DNA of 64,000 nt from Clostridium beijerinckii (GCA_003129525.1 CP029329.1:1078501-1142500), one strand, 5' to 3'. Shown: positions 17,511 through 28,453, numbered from the stretch's first letter. The notes: generated by a model from the letters alone, not told the origin. Numbers and translations are program-made.

Positions 17511-17567
17511 AAGGTATATAAAAAAATATAATAGCATACTGACTTATTATTTTTTAAATATACCTAA
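17511..17567. repeat. Palindromic repeat copy R6 (shortest)
   Basis: 57 bp: AAGGTATATAAAAAAATATAATAGC then ATACTGACTTATTATTTTTTAAATATACC-TAA. It ends four bases before the Shine-Dalgarno GGAGGAGG of the next gene. Confidence 0.7.
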
Positions 17568-17585
17568 TATGGAGGAGGAAATTTT

Positions 17586-18461
17586 ATGATTTATTCTTTA
17601 GAAAATTCAAGTATTAAAATTACAGCAAGTACTCATGGGGGAGAAATACATTCCATAACAAGTAAAGTTGATGGAACTGAATATTTATGGGATGGAAATC
17701 CTGAGTATTGGAAGTATCATGCACCAATATTATTTCCTATAGTGGGAAAGGTTTTAGACTCAAAGTATAGAGTTGATGGAAAAACATATGAATTGCCCCA
17801 ACATGGATTAGCTAGAACTTCTGAGTTTAAATTGATTTCAAAAACAGATAGTGAAGTAACATTTGAATTAAATTTCTCAGAAGAATCTTTAAAAGTATAT
17901 CCATATAAGTTTTCATTGAGAGCTTGTTATACCTTAGAAAATAACACTGTTAATGTTAAATATAGTGTTAAGAATTTAGATGACAAGATAATATATTTTT
18001 CAATAGGAACACATCCTGCATTTATGTGTCCTATCAATCAAATTGGGAAATTAGAAGATTGTTATCTTGAATTTAGTGAAAAAGAGATAAGTAATAGAAA
18101 TGTTCTTACTAAAGAAGGATATCTGTCTCATAATGAGAGTGAATGTTTAAATTCAACAGATAGTATTATGTTATCAAAGGAATTATTTAAAGATGATGCA
18201 TTAGTTTTTAATAATTTAAAATCTGATAAAATAACAATAAAATCAAAAAACAGTAACAAAGCTTTAACTATAGACTTTAATGGTTTTCCTTACATGGGAA
18301 TTTGGGCACCAAAAGATGGAGCACCATTTGTATGCATAGAACCTTGGTTTGGTCATGCGGATTATGAAGATTTTAATGGTGAATTCAGTGAAAAAGAAGG
18401 TGTAATTTCATTAGAAGTAGAGCAAGAATTTAGTTGCACCTATAAAATCACTACTATTTAA
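17586..18461 (+). CDS. Aldose 1-epimerase family protein (LacX-like)
   Basis: 291 residues, ATG after GGAGGAGG. Galactose-mutarotase fold: ASTHGGEIHSI, LWDGNPEYWKYHAPILFPIVGKV (the aromatic/Pro-rich active-site strand), HGLART with its catalytic-type His, FSIGTHPAF, and CIEPWFGHAD containing the conserved Glu and the WxGxxD-like motif. It probably interconverts anomers of a sugar or sugar phosphate; the substrate is not defined by context. Confidence 0.85.
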   Translation: MIYSLENSSIKITASTHGGEIHSITSKVDGTEYLWDGNPEYWKYHAPILFPIVGKVLDSKYRVDGKTYELPQHGLARTSEFKLISKTDSEVTFELNFSEESLKVYPYKFSLRACYTLENNTVNVKYSVKNLDDKIIYFSIGTHPAFMCPINQIGKLEDCYLEFSEKEISNRNVLTKEGYLSHNESECLNSTDSIMLSKELFKDDALVFNNLKSDKITIKSKNSNKALTIDFNGFPYMGIWAPKDGAPFVCIEPWFGHADYEDFNGEFSEKEGVISLEVEQEFSCTYKITTI

Positions 18462-18523
18462 AACTAATTTAGTATCATTATGCTTATAATTTTTAGTATA
18501 TTTGAAATAATAAAATTATAGAT

Positions 18524-18570
18524 TAATCCACAGAAATATGAATTGAAATTATATATCTGTGGATTATTTA
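18524..18570 (+). terminator. Terminator after epimerase-like gene
   Basis: AATCCACAGA (18524-18533) pairs with TCTGTGGATT (18556-18565). The AT-rich stem extends inward and ATTTATG follows. Confidence 0.7.
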
Positions 18571-18642
18571 TGATAGCTTGTGGATATAATTAAAGATTTA
18601 ATGAAATATTATTTTTAATATGTCTAAGAAGGGAGAGTCTAA

Positions 18643-19257
18643 ATGTTGATTTTAGGAAAAGAATTTTATAAGCAGGGAGCATTAATTTTAGCTAAAGAAC
18701 TTTTGGGAAAAACTCTTGTGAGAAATATTGATAATGTAATTTTGAAAGGAAAAATCGTTGAAACAGAAGCATATATAGGAGAAATAGATAAGGCATCTCA
18801 TGCTTATAATGGCAAAAGGACTGAAAGAACAGAGCCATTATTTAGAGAAGGTGGCATTGCATATGTATACTTTATTTATGGGAAATATCATTGCTTTAAT
18901 GTTATAAGTGGACTTGAAAATAAGGGTGAGGGAGTTTTGATAAGAGCACTAGAGCCATTAAATGAATTTGATTACCTTGCCAAAAGAAGATTTAATCAAA
19001 ATTATGAGGAATTATCAGAAGCTAAGAAAAAATCAATTACAAATGGCCCTTCAAAATTATGTATGGCGTTTTCAATAGATAAATCGGAAAATTATATGAA
19101 GCTTTATGAAAAAGGGAACTTTTATATAGATTATGAGGAGCAGGAAAAGTTTGAAATAGTTGAAACTAAGAGAATTGGTATTGATTATGCAGAAGAAGCC
19201 ATAGACTTTCCTTGGAGATTTTATATAAAAGGTAATAAATATATATCTAAAAAATAG
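18643..19257 (+). CDS. 3-methyladenine DNA glycosylase (AAG/MPG family)
   Basis: 204 residues. Begins [23 protein letters not shown], then [29 protein letters not shown] (containing the catalytic Glu and the base-pocket His/Tyr region), [16 protein letters not shown] and [10 protein letters not shown]. This is the eukaryote-like alkyladenine glycosylase family, removing alkylated purines in base excision repair. It stands alone between two hairpins. Confidence 0.93.
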   Translation: MLILGKEFYKQGALILAKELLGKTLVRNIDNVILKGKIVETEAYIGEIDKASHAYNGKRTERTEPLFREGGIAYVYFIYGKYHCFNVISGLENKGEGVLIRALEPLNEFDYLAKRRFNQNYEELSEAKKKSITNGPSKLCMAFSIDKSENYMKLYEKGNFYIDYEEQEKFEIVETKRIGIDYAEEAIDFPWRFYIKGNKYISKK

Positions 19258-19375
19258 GCAAGATATATTTGTGAATATAGAATTGCTTAAGGTGAAAATG
19301 TTTGTATGGTATCAAGCGTTGATATCAGTATTGCAGATGCCATAAGAAGATACAATTAATATTAAAACCACAAAG

Positions 19376-19411
19376 AGAGCACATATTATTAAAAATCATG
19401 TGCTCTTTTTA
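19376..19411. terminator. Bidirectional terminator between convergent genes
   Basis: AGAGCACAT (19376-19384) pairs with ATGTGCTCT (19398-19406) followed by TTTTTATATA. It lies between the glycosylase (+) and the HD-GYP gene (-). Confidence 0.85.
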
Positions 19412-19506
19412 TATATGAAGATTAAGTATTATTTACTTAACTATAGCCATTAATTTTAATTTCAGAAGTTATATTGAAACCCGTACAATATAAGATGTTT
19501 AACTTT

Positions 19507-20592
19507 TTATAGTTCATATCTTATACTTGTTATAACTATTGAAATTTCATCTATTAAATTAATTTCTTTGTTAATTGTATCAGTTTTAGAGCTTTTAATG
19601 ACTTTTACAATAGGTCTTAGTGGAAAGTTAGGTAGAGTTTCCTGAACCACAGCTATATCACCATTACTAAGATCAACTAAAGTTCCTTTAGAAAAAGGAA
19701 TTACTATTTTACAAAAAGTATTAACTATATCATAATCAAACATCTTACCTGCATTAGACATTAAATACTCTAAAACATCACTTGGAAACATTGCTTTCTT
19801 ATTAGGTCTACCTGTTGATAACTCATCATAAGCATTAGCAATGCTTACAATTTTGCTTAAGGTATTGATTTCATCATTAATTAATGCGTTAGGATAACCC
19901 AAGCCATCAGGCCTTTCATGATGTTGCAATGCTATTATTTTACTATTAGCACTTAAGTTATAAGAGTCTGATAGATATTTGTAGCCGAGATTTGAATGCT
20001 GTTGTAGTATTGAAACTTCTTCTAATGTTAGTTCTTCTTCTTTCATTAGGAGTTCTTTGGGAATAAATGATTTTCCAACATCATGAAGCAAAGCTCCTGT
20101 GGAAAGATGTTGCAATTGCCTCTTAGGTAACTTTAAAGCAATACCAAGAACAAGTGATATTACAGCAACATTTACAGAATGAGAATAAACATAATTATCC
20201 AGACTTCTTATATCTACTAATGAAAGTAGTACACTTTTGTTGTTTAGTATATTTTCAATTAAATTTTCTGCCATATTTTCAATGTTGTTAAAATATACAG
20301 ATTCCTTTTTTGAAAATTTATCAGCAACAGTAAGTCTACTTATATTTGAAAAAGCTTCTTTTATTGTTAAAATTGACTTTTGTCTTAACTCAGGTTTAAT
20401 AATATCTTCTATTTCTTCAGAACTATATTCATCAATTATATATATTGATAAGATATTTATTTCTTTTATTTTAGATATAATTCCTTTGCTTAGAATTACA
20501 CCAGATCTTACTAATATTCTGCCTTCAATGTCATATAAAGTTTTACCGATAATTGTATTTGGCTTTACACATTCAATTGGAACTAATCTCAT
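19507..20592 (-). CDS. HD-GYP domain protein, probable cyclic di-GMP phosphodiesterase
   Basis: 361 residues from the ATG at 20592 (GAGGAG nine bases upstream); an ATG seven codons earlier overlaps that ribosome site. The N-terminal ~100 residues are an adaptor-like region. The HD-GYP domain has HSVNVAVISL, LLHDVGKSFIP, LQQHSNLGYKYL, and HHERPDGLGYP, the GYP signature. All metal-binding His/Asp positions look present, so catalytic hydrolysis of c-di-GMP is plausible. No membrane segment. Likely a signalling enzyme affecting motility or biofilm. Confidence 0.9.
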   Translation of the reverse strand: MRLVPIECVKPNTIIGKTLYDIEGRILVRSGVILSKGIISKIKEINILSIYIIDEYSSEEIEDIIKPELRQKSILTIKEAFSNISRLTVADKFSKKESVYFNNIENMAENLIENILNNKSVLLSLVDIRSLDNYVYSHSVNVAVISLVLGIALKLPKRQLQHLSTGALLHDVGKSFIPKELLMKEEELTLEEVSILQQHSNLGYKYLSDSYNLSANSKIIALQHHERPDGLGYPNALINDEINTLSKIVSIANAYDELSTGRPNKKAMFPSDVLEYLMSNAGKMFDYDIVNTFCKIVIPFSKGTLVDLSNGDIAVVQETLPNFPLRPIVKVIKSSKTDTINKEINLIDEISIVITSIRYEL

Positions 20593-20886
20593 AGTTATCT
20601 TCTCCTCAAGCATTTGGTTTTAAATAATACAAGTTACAACATAATTCGCTGGTAATATATTTCACATAAGAATAGTATATCAGTAAAATTAGTCTATTTA
20701 TAGTATTATAGGGAAAATATATTATTATTTATATAATATATTGTCAAATTATAGATTTAATGTTATGAATTTGGGAAGTGTTAACTTGAGATATAGCTCT
20801 GATTTAAGTGAACTTCTATTTAGGTGTGAAGTTCCATGAAACTTATAGAAAATAGATTGAATTGCTAGATTTTTATTCATAAAAGT
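20593..20886. other. Upstream region of the HD-GYP gene
   Basis: About 290 AT-rich bases with no supported gene. The only structured parts of the wider gap are the hairpin at 20887-20950 and repeat R7. Confidence 0.5.
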
Positions 20887-20950
20887 AGCAGATGATATTT
20901 CATTACTATTTATTATGTAAGTATAAATAGTAAAAAAATATCATCTGCTA
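20887..20950 (-). terminator. Hairpin downstream of asnS
   Basis: AGCAGATGATATTT (20887-20900) pairs with AATATCATCTGCT (~20937-20949). A second inner stem is ACTATTTAT/ATAAATAGT. Lies beyond repeat R7 on the minus strand. Confidence 0.6.
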
Positions 20951-20952
20951 TT

Positions 20953-21115
20953 AGGCATGTAAAAGAATATAACAAGTCAAAACATGTGATGTAGATTTTA
21001 CATCAGACAAGCTGATATGTTTACCTAATAAAGCCTTATTAAGTAAACGTGCCTATGAAGTATGTTTACTTAATAGACTAGTATACTGAATTGTTATTTT
21101 TTCAAATGCATCTTA
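20953..21115. repeat. Palindromic repeat copy R7 (long form, 163 bp)
   Basis: TTA-GGCATGTAAAAGAATATAACAAGTC on the left; AGACTAGTATACTGAATTG then TTATTTTTTCAAATGCATC-TTA on the right. The interior adds a small hairpin (GATGTAGATTTTACATC) and two copies of TATGTTTAC-c/t-TAATA about 55 bases apart. Direct TTA flanks. It ends three bases from the asnS stop codon. Confidence 0.75.
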
Positions 21116-21117
21116 TA

Positions 21118-22512
21118 TTAAAATTCTGATGTTCCAGGAGTTCTAGGGAATGGTATTACGTCTCTGATATTTGTCATGCCAGTTATGTACATGATTAATC
21201 TCTCAAAACCTAAACCAAAGCCAGCGTGTTTAGTTTCTCCATACTTTCTTAGTTCTAAGTACCACCAGTAATCTTCTTCGTTTAATCCTAATTCAGCCAT
21301 TCTGCCCTTTAAGACATCTAATCTTTCTTCTCTTTGACTACCACCTATTATTTCTCCGATTCCTGGGACTAAAAGGTCAGTAGCTGCAACTGTTTTGTTA
21401 TCATCATTAATTCTCATGTAGAATGCTTTTATTTCTTTAGGATAATCTGTTACAAAAAGAGGCTTTTTAAAGTGCTCTTCAGTAAGATATCTTTCATGTT
21501 CTGTTTGTAAATCAATGCCCCAAGCTACATCATAATCAAATTTATTGCCACATTTTTCTAAGATTTCAACAGCTTCTGTATAAGTAACTTTAGCGAAGTC
21601 TGATGAAACTACATGATTTAATCTCTCTAATAATCCTTTATCAACAAATGAGTTAAAGAATTCCATTTCTTCAGGACATTCATCTATAACATATTGTATA
21701 ACATACTTAAGCATGCTTTCTGCAAGTTCCATATCGTCTTGTAAATCTGCAAAAGCAATTTCAGGTTCAATCATCCAAAATTCAGCGGCATGTCTTGTTG
21801 TATTAGAATTTTCAGCTCTAAAAGTTGGACCAAAAGTATAGATGTTTCTGAAGGCTAAAGCAAAACACTCACCATTTAATTGACCAGAAACAGTGAGATT
21901 AGTCTCTTTTCCAAAGAAATCTTTGCTATAATCTATATTTCCATCTTCAGTTAATGGTGGATTTTTAGGATCAAGAGTTGTTACTCTAAACATTTCTCCA
22001 GCACCTTCAGCATCACTACCAGTTATTATAGGAGTGTGTGCGTATACGAAGTTTTGTTCTTGGAAGAACTTATGTATAGCAAAGGCAGCAACAGAACGTA
22101 CTCTAAAAGTTGCTGAAAAAGCATTAGTTCTAGGTCTTAAATGAGCTATTGTTCTTAAATACTCGAAAGTATGTCTTTTCTTTTGAAGAGGATAATCAGA
22201 GTTTGACATTCCTTCAACAATAACTTCTTTTGCTTGAATTTCAAAAGGTTGTTTTGCATCAGGTGTAGCAACTAATACACCTATAACTGAAATTGAAGAA
22301 TTGATAGGTAATTTCGATATTTCTTTAAAATTACCTAATTTATCATCAAAAACTATTTGGATATTTTTAAAGAAAGAACCATCATTAACTTCTATAAAAC
22401 CAAAAGCATTAGATGCTCTTAAAGTTCTTATCCAACCTGATATTGTTATTTCCTTTGATAAAAAATTATCAGTATTTCTATAAAGGCTTCTAATTAAAAT
22501 TGATTTTGCCAT
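21118..22512 (-). CDS. asnS: Asparaginyl-tRNA synthetase
   Basis: 464 residues. N-terminal OB-fold anticodon-binding domain ([25 protein letters not shown]), class II catalytic core with motif 2 [17 protein letters not shown] and motif 3 [15 protein letters not shown]. The WMIEPE and HAGFG signatures fit AsnRS rather than AspRS. It attaches Asn to tRNA-Asn, for which three gene copies lie at 58567-59412. The leader between murC and asnS carries repeat R8; no T-box is evident. Confidence 0.96.
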   Translation of the reverse strand: MAKSILIRSLYRNTDNFLSKEITISGWIRTLRASNAFGFIEVNDGSFFKNIQIVFDDKLGNFKEISKLPINSSISVIGVLVATPDAKQPFEIQAKEVIVEGMSNSDYPLQKKRHTFEYLRTIAHLRPRTNAFSATFRVRSVAAFAIHKFFQEQNFVYAHTPIITGSDAEGAGEMFRVTTLDPKNPPLTEDGNIDYSKDFFGKETNLTVSGQLNGECFALAFRNIYTFGPTFRAENSNTTRHAAEFWMIEPEIAFADLQDDMELAESMLKYVIQYVIDECPEEMEFFNSFVDKGLLERLNHVVSSDFAKVTYTEAVEILEKCGNKFDYDVAWGIDLQTEHERYLTEEHFKKPLFVTDYPKEIKAFYMRINDDNKTVAATDLLVPGIGEIIGGSQREERLDVLKGRMAELGLNEEDYWWYLELRKYGETKHAGFGLGFERLIMYITGMTNIRDVIPFPRTPGTSEF

Positions 22513-22577
22513 ATCATATGACCTCCATTTTATAAATAATATTTAGTCAAAAAATGAAAAAATTTTCACTTTAAAAG

Positions 22578-22638
22578 AACGGCATATAAAAGAAAATAGA
22601 CTAGCATACTGACTTGTTATTTCTTTTAATATGCCTTA
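22578..22638. repeat. Palindromic repeat copy R8 (compact form)
   Basis: GGCATATAAAAGAAAATAGAC then TAGCATACTGACTTGTTATTTC and TTTTAATATGCC-TTA. It lies 66 bases upstream of asnS on the minus strand and between murC and asnS. Confidence 0.8.
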
Positions 22639-22707
22639 TATAATAATCTGCTAGGTTTAATACTAACTAGATTTTACAATACTTTGTTGGCTAATGCAAC
22701 TTAAGTA

Positions 22708-22723
22708 ACCCCTAGAGGGTTCA
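22708..22723 (-). terminator. Small hairpin just after murC
   Basis: AACCC..GGGTT inverted repeat (AACCCCTAGAGGGTT) four bases past the murC stop on the minus strand. Short, with no good U-run; weak. Confidence 0.35.
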
Positions 22724-22727
22724 TCAT

Positions 22728-24107
22728 TTAAGCTTCTAAATACTTTTCACCAACAATAACTACATCACCAGCACCTACTGTTAACAATAAATCGCCAGAA
22801 GTAAGTTTCGACTTCACATAATCTAATGCTTCATCATGTGAATGAACATTAGTACATTTTATACCTTTGCTTCTTATAGCATCTCCAAGGTCATCAGAAG
22901 ATACAAGTCCAGTATTTTTTTCACGTGCAGCATAAATATCCATTAATATAAGCTCGTCGGTATCACTAAAACACTCTGTAAATTCATCAAATAAAGATTT
23001 TGTTCTAGTATAAGTATGAGGCTGAAATATGCAATAAGTTTTATTGTGTTTAATTTGTTTTGCAGTACTTAAAGTAGCTTTAATTTCTGTAGGATGATGA
23101 GCGTAATCATCTATTACAGTAACGCCATTTAATTCACCCTTATACTCAAATCTCTTATGAGCGCCCTTACATTTTGATAATCCTTCAATTATATTGTCAT
23201 TAGAAATATTAAATATAAGGGAAACACAGATTGAGGCAAGTGCATTTAATATACTATGCTTACCTGGAATGTTTAAAGTAAGAGAAAATAAATTTTTATT
23301 GTCTTTATATACATCAAAGGTTGCACAACCATCCTTATTGAAAATAATATTTTTAGCAATTACATCTGAAGTTTCATCAAAACCATAGCTTAAAGTATTG
23401 CAATCTACCTTAGATAGAATTTCTTTAACTCTAAAATCATCACCATATCCTACAAGATAGCCATCCTGAGGAATAAGTTTAGAAAATTTTAAGAAAGTAT
23501 CAGCAATTTCATCTATGTCTTTATAACAATCTAAATGGTCAGCATCAATATTTAAGATTACACCTATATATGGGAAAAACTTTAAAAATGAACGTTTATA
23601 TTCACAAGCTTCAGTTAAAAAATACTCACTATTACCTATTCTAAAATTTCCATGAATTATATCTAATTCCCCACCCACTAAAATAGTTGGGTCTAGATTA
23701 CCAGCAAGTGTAACATGGGAAAGCATAGATGTACATGTAGTTTTTCCATGAGTACCTGAGATGGCTACATTATATTTATGACCTTTCATAATCTCACCCA
23801 AGAATTCAGCTCTATCCATTAGTGTAATATTCTTTTCCTCAGCTTCTAAAAGTTCAGGATTATCAGATGGTATTGCAGCCGTATAAACTACTAAATCTAC
23901 ATTTTTAATATTTTCGCTTTTGTGGCCTATGTAAATTTCAGCACCTGAAGCCTTTAATTTCTCAACAATTGGAGAATTTTTAAAATCTGAACCAGATACC
24001 TTGAACCCACTATTTAATAAAACAGCAGCGAGTCCACTCATACTAATTCCGCCAATACCTATAAAATGAATTTTTTTATCTTTATCATTTATAAAATCGA
24101 AAGACAA
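22728..24107 (-). CDS. murC: UDP-N-acetylmuramate-L-alanine ligase
   Basis: 459 residues from TTG 24107, with AGGAG seven bases upstream. N-terminal Rossmann [11 protein letters not shown], the ATP-binding [12 protein letters not shown], central DADHLDCY, and the Mur ligase C-terminal domain with [14 protein letters not shown]. Adds the first residue, L-Ala, to UDP-MurNAc in peptidoglycan synthesis. Divergent from purR. In Clostridium it commonly neighbours purR, as here. Confidence 0.96.
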   Translation of the reverse strand: MSFDFINDKDKKIHFIGIGGISMSGLAAVLLNSGFKVSGSDFKNSPIVEKLKASGAEIYIGHKSENIKNVDLVVYTAAIPSDNPELLEAEEKNITLMDRAEFLGEIMKGHKYNVAISGTHGKTTCTSMLSHVTLAGNLDPTILVGGELDIIHGNFRIGNSEYFLTEACEYKRSFLKFFPYIGVILNIDADHLDCYKDIDEIADTFLKFSKLIPQDGYLVGYGDDFRVKEILSKVDCNTLSYGFDETSDVIAKNIIFNKDGCATFDVYKDNKNLFSLTLNIPGKHSILNALASICVSLIFNISNDNIIEGLSKCKGAHKRFEYKGELNGVTVIDDYAHHPTEIKATLSTAKQIKHNKTYCIFQPHTYTRTKSLFDEFTECFSDTDELILMDIYAAREKNTGLVSSDDLGDAIRSKGIKCTNVHSHDEALDYVKSKLTSGDLLLTVGAGDVVIVGEKYLEA

Positions 24108-24319
24108 ACGATCAACTCCTTTTTAATTAGCAAAACTAAAGGTTTATCATATATTCTCTAAACTTTAATTAAAATCTTTAGTTTTATACTTTAACTATAA
24201 TTATATACATTTTTCTAAAAATCAACCATAGGAAAAATTAAATACATAATATATTATGGAGATTTATCATATTTGTGAATAAATTAGAAATATATACATT
24301 AACATTATAACTAAAAACA

Positions 24320-24348
24320 TTGATATTAACTTGAATTTAGAATAAAAT
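24320..24348 (+). promoter_or_regulatory. Likely purR promoter
   Basis: TTGATA (24320-24325), 17-base spacer, TAAAAT (24343-24348), about 50 bases upstream of the ATG. No PurR box (CCGAA core) seen nearby. Confidence 0.5.
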
Positions 24349-24397
24349 ATGAATATTAAAGGGATTTAATATAAAAAAATTCGTGTAGGTGATTAAA

Positions 24398-25213
24398 ATG
24401 GAGAAGTTTACTAGAAATAAAAGAGTAGTTGCCATAACTAAAATCTTATTGGAAAATCCCAATAAGATTTTAGGATTGAATAATTTTTCAGAATTATTAA
24501 ATGCAGCAAAGTCTACTATAAGTGAAGATATAGTCGTTGTTCGTGAAGTTTTAGAAAGACTTGAAATGGGTAAAATTGAAACAGTTGCAGGCGTTGCAGG
24601 AGGAATAAAATATATTCCACAGAGTGGTGAAGAAAAAAAGAAAGCTTTTGCACTAGAACTATGTAAGCAATTAAGTGATGACGGCAGAGTTATTCCTGGA
24701 AATATAATATATATGACTGACTTAGTATATAATCCTAAAATAATAAATAAAGCTGGAATTATGCTTTCATCATGCTTTAAGGGAAAAGATGTTGATTATG
24801 TAATAACTGTGGAAACTAAGGGTATTCCTCTAGCTTATGAAGTAGCTAGAAACTTAGGCGTACAATTAATTATTGCAAGAAGGGATAGTCAAGCAACGGA
24901 AGGGCCAACAGTTACTATAAATTATGTTTCTGGTAGCAACGGAAGATTACAACAAATGGCATTATCAAAAAAATCAATGAAATCATCTAGTAAGTGTATA
25001 TTTATTGATGATTTTATGAAGGGTGGAGGAACTGCAGTTGGAATTAAAGCTCTACTAAAGGAATTTGATAGTGAGTTAGTGGGAATTGGAGTATTAATAG
25101 ATAATAAACAAATTGAAAAGAAATTAGTTGATGAATACGTTTCTATTGTGGAATTAACTGAAGTAGATAAATCAGCAATTATAGGAATACAGCCTTCAAA
25201 AATATTTTCTTAA
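24398..25213 (+). CDS. purR: PurR-type transcriptional regulator (pur operon repressor family)
   Basis: 271 residues from ATG 24398 (TAGGTGA just upstream); an in-frame GTG three codons earlier is less likely. N-terminal winged-helix (NKRVVAITKILLENPNKI..FSELLNAAKSTISEDI), then a type I phosphoribosyltransferase-like domain with the PRPP-binding CIFIDDFMKGGGTAVG. In Bacillus PurR, PRPP binding releases the repressor from purine genes. Neighbourhood purR-spoVG-glmU-prs matches Bacillus, and prs makes the effector PRPP. Confidence 0.93.
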   Translation: MEKFTRNKRVVAITKILLENPNKILGLNNFSELLNAAKSTISEDIVVVREVLERLEMGKIETVAGVAGGIKYIPQSGEEKKKAFALELCKQLSDDGRVIPGNIIYMTDLVYNPKIINKAGIMLSSCFKGKDVDYVITVETKGIPLAYEVARNLGVQLIIARRDSQATEGPTVTINYVSGSNGRLQQMALSKKSMKSSSKCIFIDDFMKGGGTAVGIKALLKEFDSELVGIGVLIDNKQIEKKLVDEYVSIVELTEVDKSAIIGIQPSKIFS

Positions 25214-25250
25214 GCAAAATCGGACAATCTCTTACCAGTAGTATTTTATA

Positions 25251-25290
25251 TAAGGCATATGAAAATAAAAAATCATTATATTTTCATATG
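25251..25290. repeat. Palindromic repeat copy R9 (truncated or diverged)
   Basis: Left arm AAGGCATATGAAAATAAAAAATC, then TATATTTTCATATG. Only part of the family pattern is kept. Located 38 bases past the purR stop. Confidence 0.5.
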
Positions 25291-25340
25291 ATAAAATTTA
25301 CGCAAAAATAAATTTTATAAGGATTTATTAAATATAAAAA

Positions 25341-25367
25341 AGGAATTTAGAAATTTGTGGAGAAATT
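25341..25367 (+). promoter_or_regulatory. Possible sigma-H-like promoter of spoVG
   Basis: AGGAATT (25341-25347), ~11 bases, then GGAGAAATT. This resembles the sigma-H pattern (AGGAwTT ... GAAT) known for spoVG in Bacillus, with an imperfect -10. Tentative. Confidence 0.35.
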
Positions 25368-25413
25368 ATATAAATATTAAATATTTTTAAGCAACTGGGA
25401 AGGGTGGAGTAAA

Positions 25414-25689
25414 ATGCAAATTACAGATGTTAGAATTAGAAAGATTACATCAGAAGGTAAAATGAAAGGAATAGTTTCTGTCACATTTGATAATGAATTT
25501 GTAGTTCATGATATCAAAGTTATAGAAGGACAAATGGGTTTATTTATTGCTATGCCTAGTAGAAAAACACCAGATGGAGAATTTAAGGATATAGCTCACC
25601 CAATAAACACAGAAGCAAGAGAAAAAATTCAAACTGCAATTTTAGAAGCTTATGAAAAAGCTGTTTCAGAAGAAGTTGTAGAAGGGTAA
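25414..25689 (+). CDS. spoVG: Sporulation/septation regulator SpoVG
   Basis: 91 residues, ATG after AAGGGTGGAG. Nearly full-length match to the SpoVG pattern: [51 protein letters not shown]. Small nucleic-acid-binding protein affecting asymmetric septation and many regulons. Monocistronic, followed by a clear terminator. Confidence 0.97.
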   Translation: MQITDVRIRKITSEGKMKGIVSVTFDNEFVVHDIKVIEGQMGLFIAMPSRKTPDGEFKDIAHPINTEAREKIQTAILEAYEKAVSEEVVEG

Positions 25690-25700
25690 TGGGTTTAGTA

Positions 25701-25736
25701 AATAAGAGGAAGTTTTAATAACTTCCTCTTATTTTG
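25701..25736 (+). terminator. Terminator after spoVG
   Basis: AATAAGAGGAAGTT (25701-25714) pairs perfectly with AACTTCCTCTTATT (25720-25733), followed by TTGTG. Confidence 0.85.
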
Positions 25737-25859
25737 TGAAATTAAATTCTCGAATATAATATTAAATGGGACATGGGTTGAAATAAAAGTAGCTTTCCAA
25801 TATAATTAAATTAATATGAATATTTAACGAATTATCAAGGGAATTAATCGTGTTAATAT

Positions 25860-25954
25860 AAAGGCATACTAAAAAATATACACAGATAAAAAAAGCGCAA
25901 CCAAGATCATTTCACAGATAAAAAAAGCACGAAGTAGATTTTTTAGATGTCTAA
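25860..25954. repeat. Palindromic repeat copy R10 with internal direct repeat
   Basis: GGCATACTAAAAAA at the left and TTTTTTAGATGTC-TAA at the right match the family ends. The usual centre is replaced by two copies of CACAGATAAAAAAAGC about 34 bases apart. It ends 26 bases before the glmU ATG. Confidence 0.6.
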
Positions 25955-25979
25955 ATTTATAAATGAGGTGTGATATATA

Positions 25980-27347
25980 ATGTATAAATGTGCACTAGTT
26001 TTAGCAGCTGGTCAAGGTAAGAGAATAAAGTCAGATTTACCTAAAGTATTGCATAAAGTATGTGGTAAAGAAATGTTAAAGCATGTTATAGACTCAATAA
26101 GAAGTTCAGCAATTGATGATATTAATGTAATTATCGGCAAGGGTGCTGAGCTTGTAAAAGAGAGAACATTAGATAAAAAGGTATCTTATTCACTACAAGA
26201 AGAACAATTAGGTACAGGGCATGCTGTTAAGTGTGCTGAGGAATTTTTAAAGGATAAGAAAGGCGTAGTTGCAATTTTTGCAGGGGACACTCCTTTAATA
26301 AAGCAAGCTACTATTGAAAGATTAATTGGTGACCATATTCAAGACAAGAATGCAGCAACCATTTTAACAGCAATTGTTGATGATCCAACCGGATATGGAA
26401 GAATTGTGAGAGAAAATAATGAGGTTCTAAAAATTGTTGAACATAAGGATTGCAATGAGGAAGAACTTAAAATTACAGAGATGAATTCCGCAATTTATTG
26501 TTTTGATATTGAATTATTAGTAGATGCTTTAAGTAAAATAAAAAATGACAATAATCAAGGTGAATATTATCTTACAGATGTTATTGGAATATTAAAATCT
26601 GAAGGTAAGAGGATAGGGGCGGTTGTAACCGAGTATGAAGAAACTATTGGAATAAATTCAAGAGTTCAATTAGCAGAAGCAGAAGAAATACTTAAAAATA
26701 GAATAAATATTAAGCATATGGAAAACGGAGTTACATTAATTGATCCTAAAACAACATATATAGGAATTGATGTTGAAATAGGAAAAGATACAATAATATA
26801 TCCTAATAATATTTTAGAAGGTAATACTAAGATAGGAAGCAACTGTTTAATTTATCAAAATTCAAGAATTGTAGATAGTATTATTGGTAACGAAGTAGAT
26901 ATTCAATCTTCAGTTATATTAAGTAGTAATATTGGAGATAATACAACAGTTGGACCTTTTGCATATATCAGACCTGAAACTACAATAGGTAAACATGCTA
27001 GAATAGGAGATTTTGTAGAAATAAAGAAATCAACTATTGGAGATGGAACTAAGGTATCTCATTTAACTTACATAGGTGATGCTGAGGTTGGATCAGAATG
27101 TAATTTTGGATGTGGGACAGTAGTTGTAAATTATGACGGTAAAAACAAATATAAGACTATTATTGGAGATCATAGCTTTATAGGATGTAACACTAATTTA
27201 GTATCACCTGTTACAATTCATGATAATACATATATTGCAGCTGGATCTACTATTACATCAGAAGTAAATGAAGGTGATCTTGCGGTTGCTAGAGCTAAAC
27301 AAAGGAATATTAGTGGGTGGGTTGAAAAAAAAGGATTAAAAAAATAA
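25980..27347 (+). CDS. glmU: Bifunctional GlcNAc-1-P uridyltransferase / GlcN-1-P acetyltransferase
   Basis: 455 residues. N-terminal pyrophosphorylase [20 protein letters not shown], with [11 protein letters not shown] and FAGDTPL. C-terminal left-handed beta-helix of hexapeptide repeats with [29 protein letters not shown] and the acetyl-CoA region near GSTITSEV. Makes UDP-GlcNAc for peptidoglycan. Followed by prs after 49 bases, as in Bacillus. Confidence 0.97.
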   Translation: MYKCALVLAAGQGKRIKSDLPKVLHKVCGKEMLKHVIDSIRSSAIDDINVIIGKGAELVKERTLDKKVSYSLQEEQLGTGHAVKCAEEFLKDKKGVVAIFAGDTPLIKQATIERLIGDHIQDKNAATILTAIVDDPTGYGRIVRENNEVLKIVEHKDCNEEELKITEMNSAIYCFDIELLVDALSKIKNDNNQGEYYLTDVIGILKSEGKRIGAVVTEYEETIGINSRVQLAEAEEILKNRINIKHMENGVTLIDPKTTYIGIDVEIGKDTIIYPNNILEGNTKIGSNCLIYQNSRIVDSIIGNEVDIQSSVILSSNIGDNTTVGPFAYIRPETTIGKHARIGDFVEIKKSTIGDGTKVSHLTYIGDAEVGSECNFGCGTVVVNYDGKNKYKTIIGDHSFIGCNTNLVSPVTIHDNTYIAAGSTITSEVNEGDLAVARAKQRNISGWVEKKGLKK

Positions 27348-27396
27348 AAGATTTGATTATAAGTTAAGTAAAAATTTTAAGGGGGTATTCTCAATT

Positions 27397-28362
27397 ATGA
27401 TAAGTCATGGAAGAAATATAAAAGTATTTACTGGGAATTCACACTCTAAGTTAGCACAAGATATAGCAGATATATTGGGAATTCCACTCGGAAGGTCTAA
27501 AGTTTCAACTTTTAGCGATGGGGAAATATCTGTTGATATTAATGAGACTGTTAGGGGCAATGATGTATTCATAGTACAATCTACTTCTTCACCTGTTAAT
27601 AATAATTTAATGGAATTATTAATTATGATTGATGCATTTAAGAGAGCATCAGCAGGTAGAATTACAGCAGTTATGCCATATTATGGATATGCCAGACAGG
27701 ACAGGAAAGTTAAGTCAAGGGACCCAATAACCGCAAAATTAGTTGCAGATTTATTAACTGCAGCAGGAGCGCATAGAATTTTAACTATGGATTTACATGC
27801 AGCTCAGATTCAAGGATACTTTAATATTCCTGTTGACCATCTACTTGGTGCACCAATACTTGCAGAACATTTTATATCAAAAGGATTGATAGATCAAGAA
27901 GATGTTGTTGTAGTTTCACCAGATTTAGGTAGTGTGACTAGAGCAAGAAAGTTTGCAGATAACTTACATACACCAATAGCAATTATAGATAAGAGAAGAC
28001 CAAAAGCAAATGTTTCAGAAATAATGAATATTATAGGAGACATTGAAGGTAAGAGATGTATACTAATTGATGATATGGTAGATACTGCTGGGACTATTGT
28101 AAATGCAGCAAATGCACTTAAAGATTTAGGAGCTAAAAATGTTTATGCTTGTTGTACACATGGAGTATTATCAGGTCCAGCATTGGAACGAATAAATAAT
28201 TCAGCAATAGAGGAATTAGTTATGTTAAATACAATCCCATTAAAGCAAGATTTAGAGACTAATAAAATCAAATCAATTTCAGTTGCACCGTTGTTTGCAG
28301 AAGCAATAAAAAGAATTTATGATGATCAGCCAATAAGTAAATTATTTGAATATGAACAATAA
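27397..28362 (+). CDS. prs: Ribose-phosphate pyrophosphokinase
   Basis: 321 residues, ATG after AAGGGGG. PRPP synthetase signatures: [42 protein letters not shown] (metal/ATP site) and the PRPP loop [11 protein letters not shown]. Supplies PRPP for purine, pyrimidine, His and Trp synthesis and for Hpt (encoded at 49629). A terminator follows, where Bacillus has ctc. Confidence 0.97.
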   Translation: MISHGRNIKVFTGNSHSKLAQDIADILGIPLGRSKVSTFSDGEISVDINETVRGNDVFIVQSTSSPVNNNLMELLIMIDAFKRASAGRITAVMPYYGYARQDRKVKSRDPITAKLVADLLTAAGAHRILTMDLHAAQIQGYFNIPVDHLLGAPILAEHFISKGLIDQEDVVVVSPDLGSVTRARKFADNLHTPIAIIDKRRPKANVSEIMNIIGDIEGKRCILIDDMVDTAGTIVNAANALKDLGAKNVYACCTHGVLSGPALERINNSAIEELVMLNTIPLKQDLETNKIKSISVAPLFAEAIKRIYDDQPISKLFEYEQ

Positions 28363-28394
28363 AAAACACTATTTCAATTAGAAAAGCAAAAAAC

Positions 28395-28453
28395 AGGATG
28401 TATATTTGTTTTAAAGAATTTAAAAAATTGAACAAATGTACATTCTATTTTTT
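28395..28453 (+). terminator. Terminator after prs
   Basis: AGGATGTATATTTGTT (28395-28410) pairs with AACAAATGTACATTCT (28431-28446) with two G-U pairs, followed by ATTTTTTATTTT. The remaining ~245 bases to the response-regulator gene show no gene or repeat. Confidence 0.8.
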
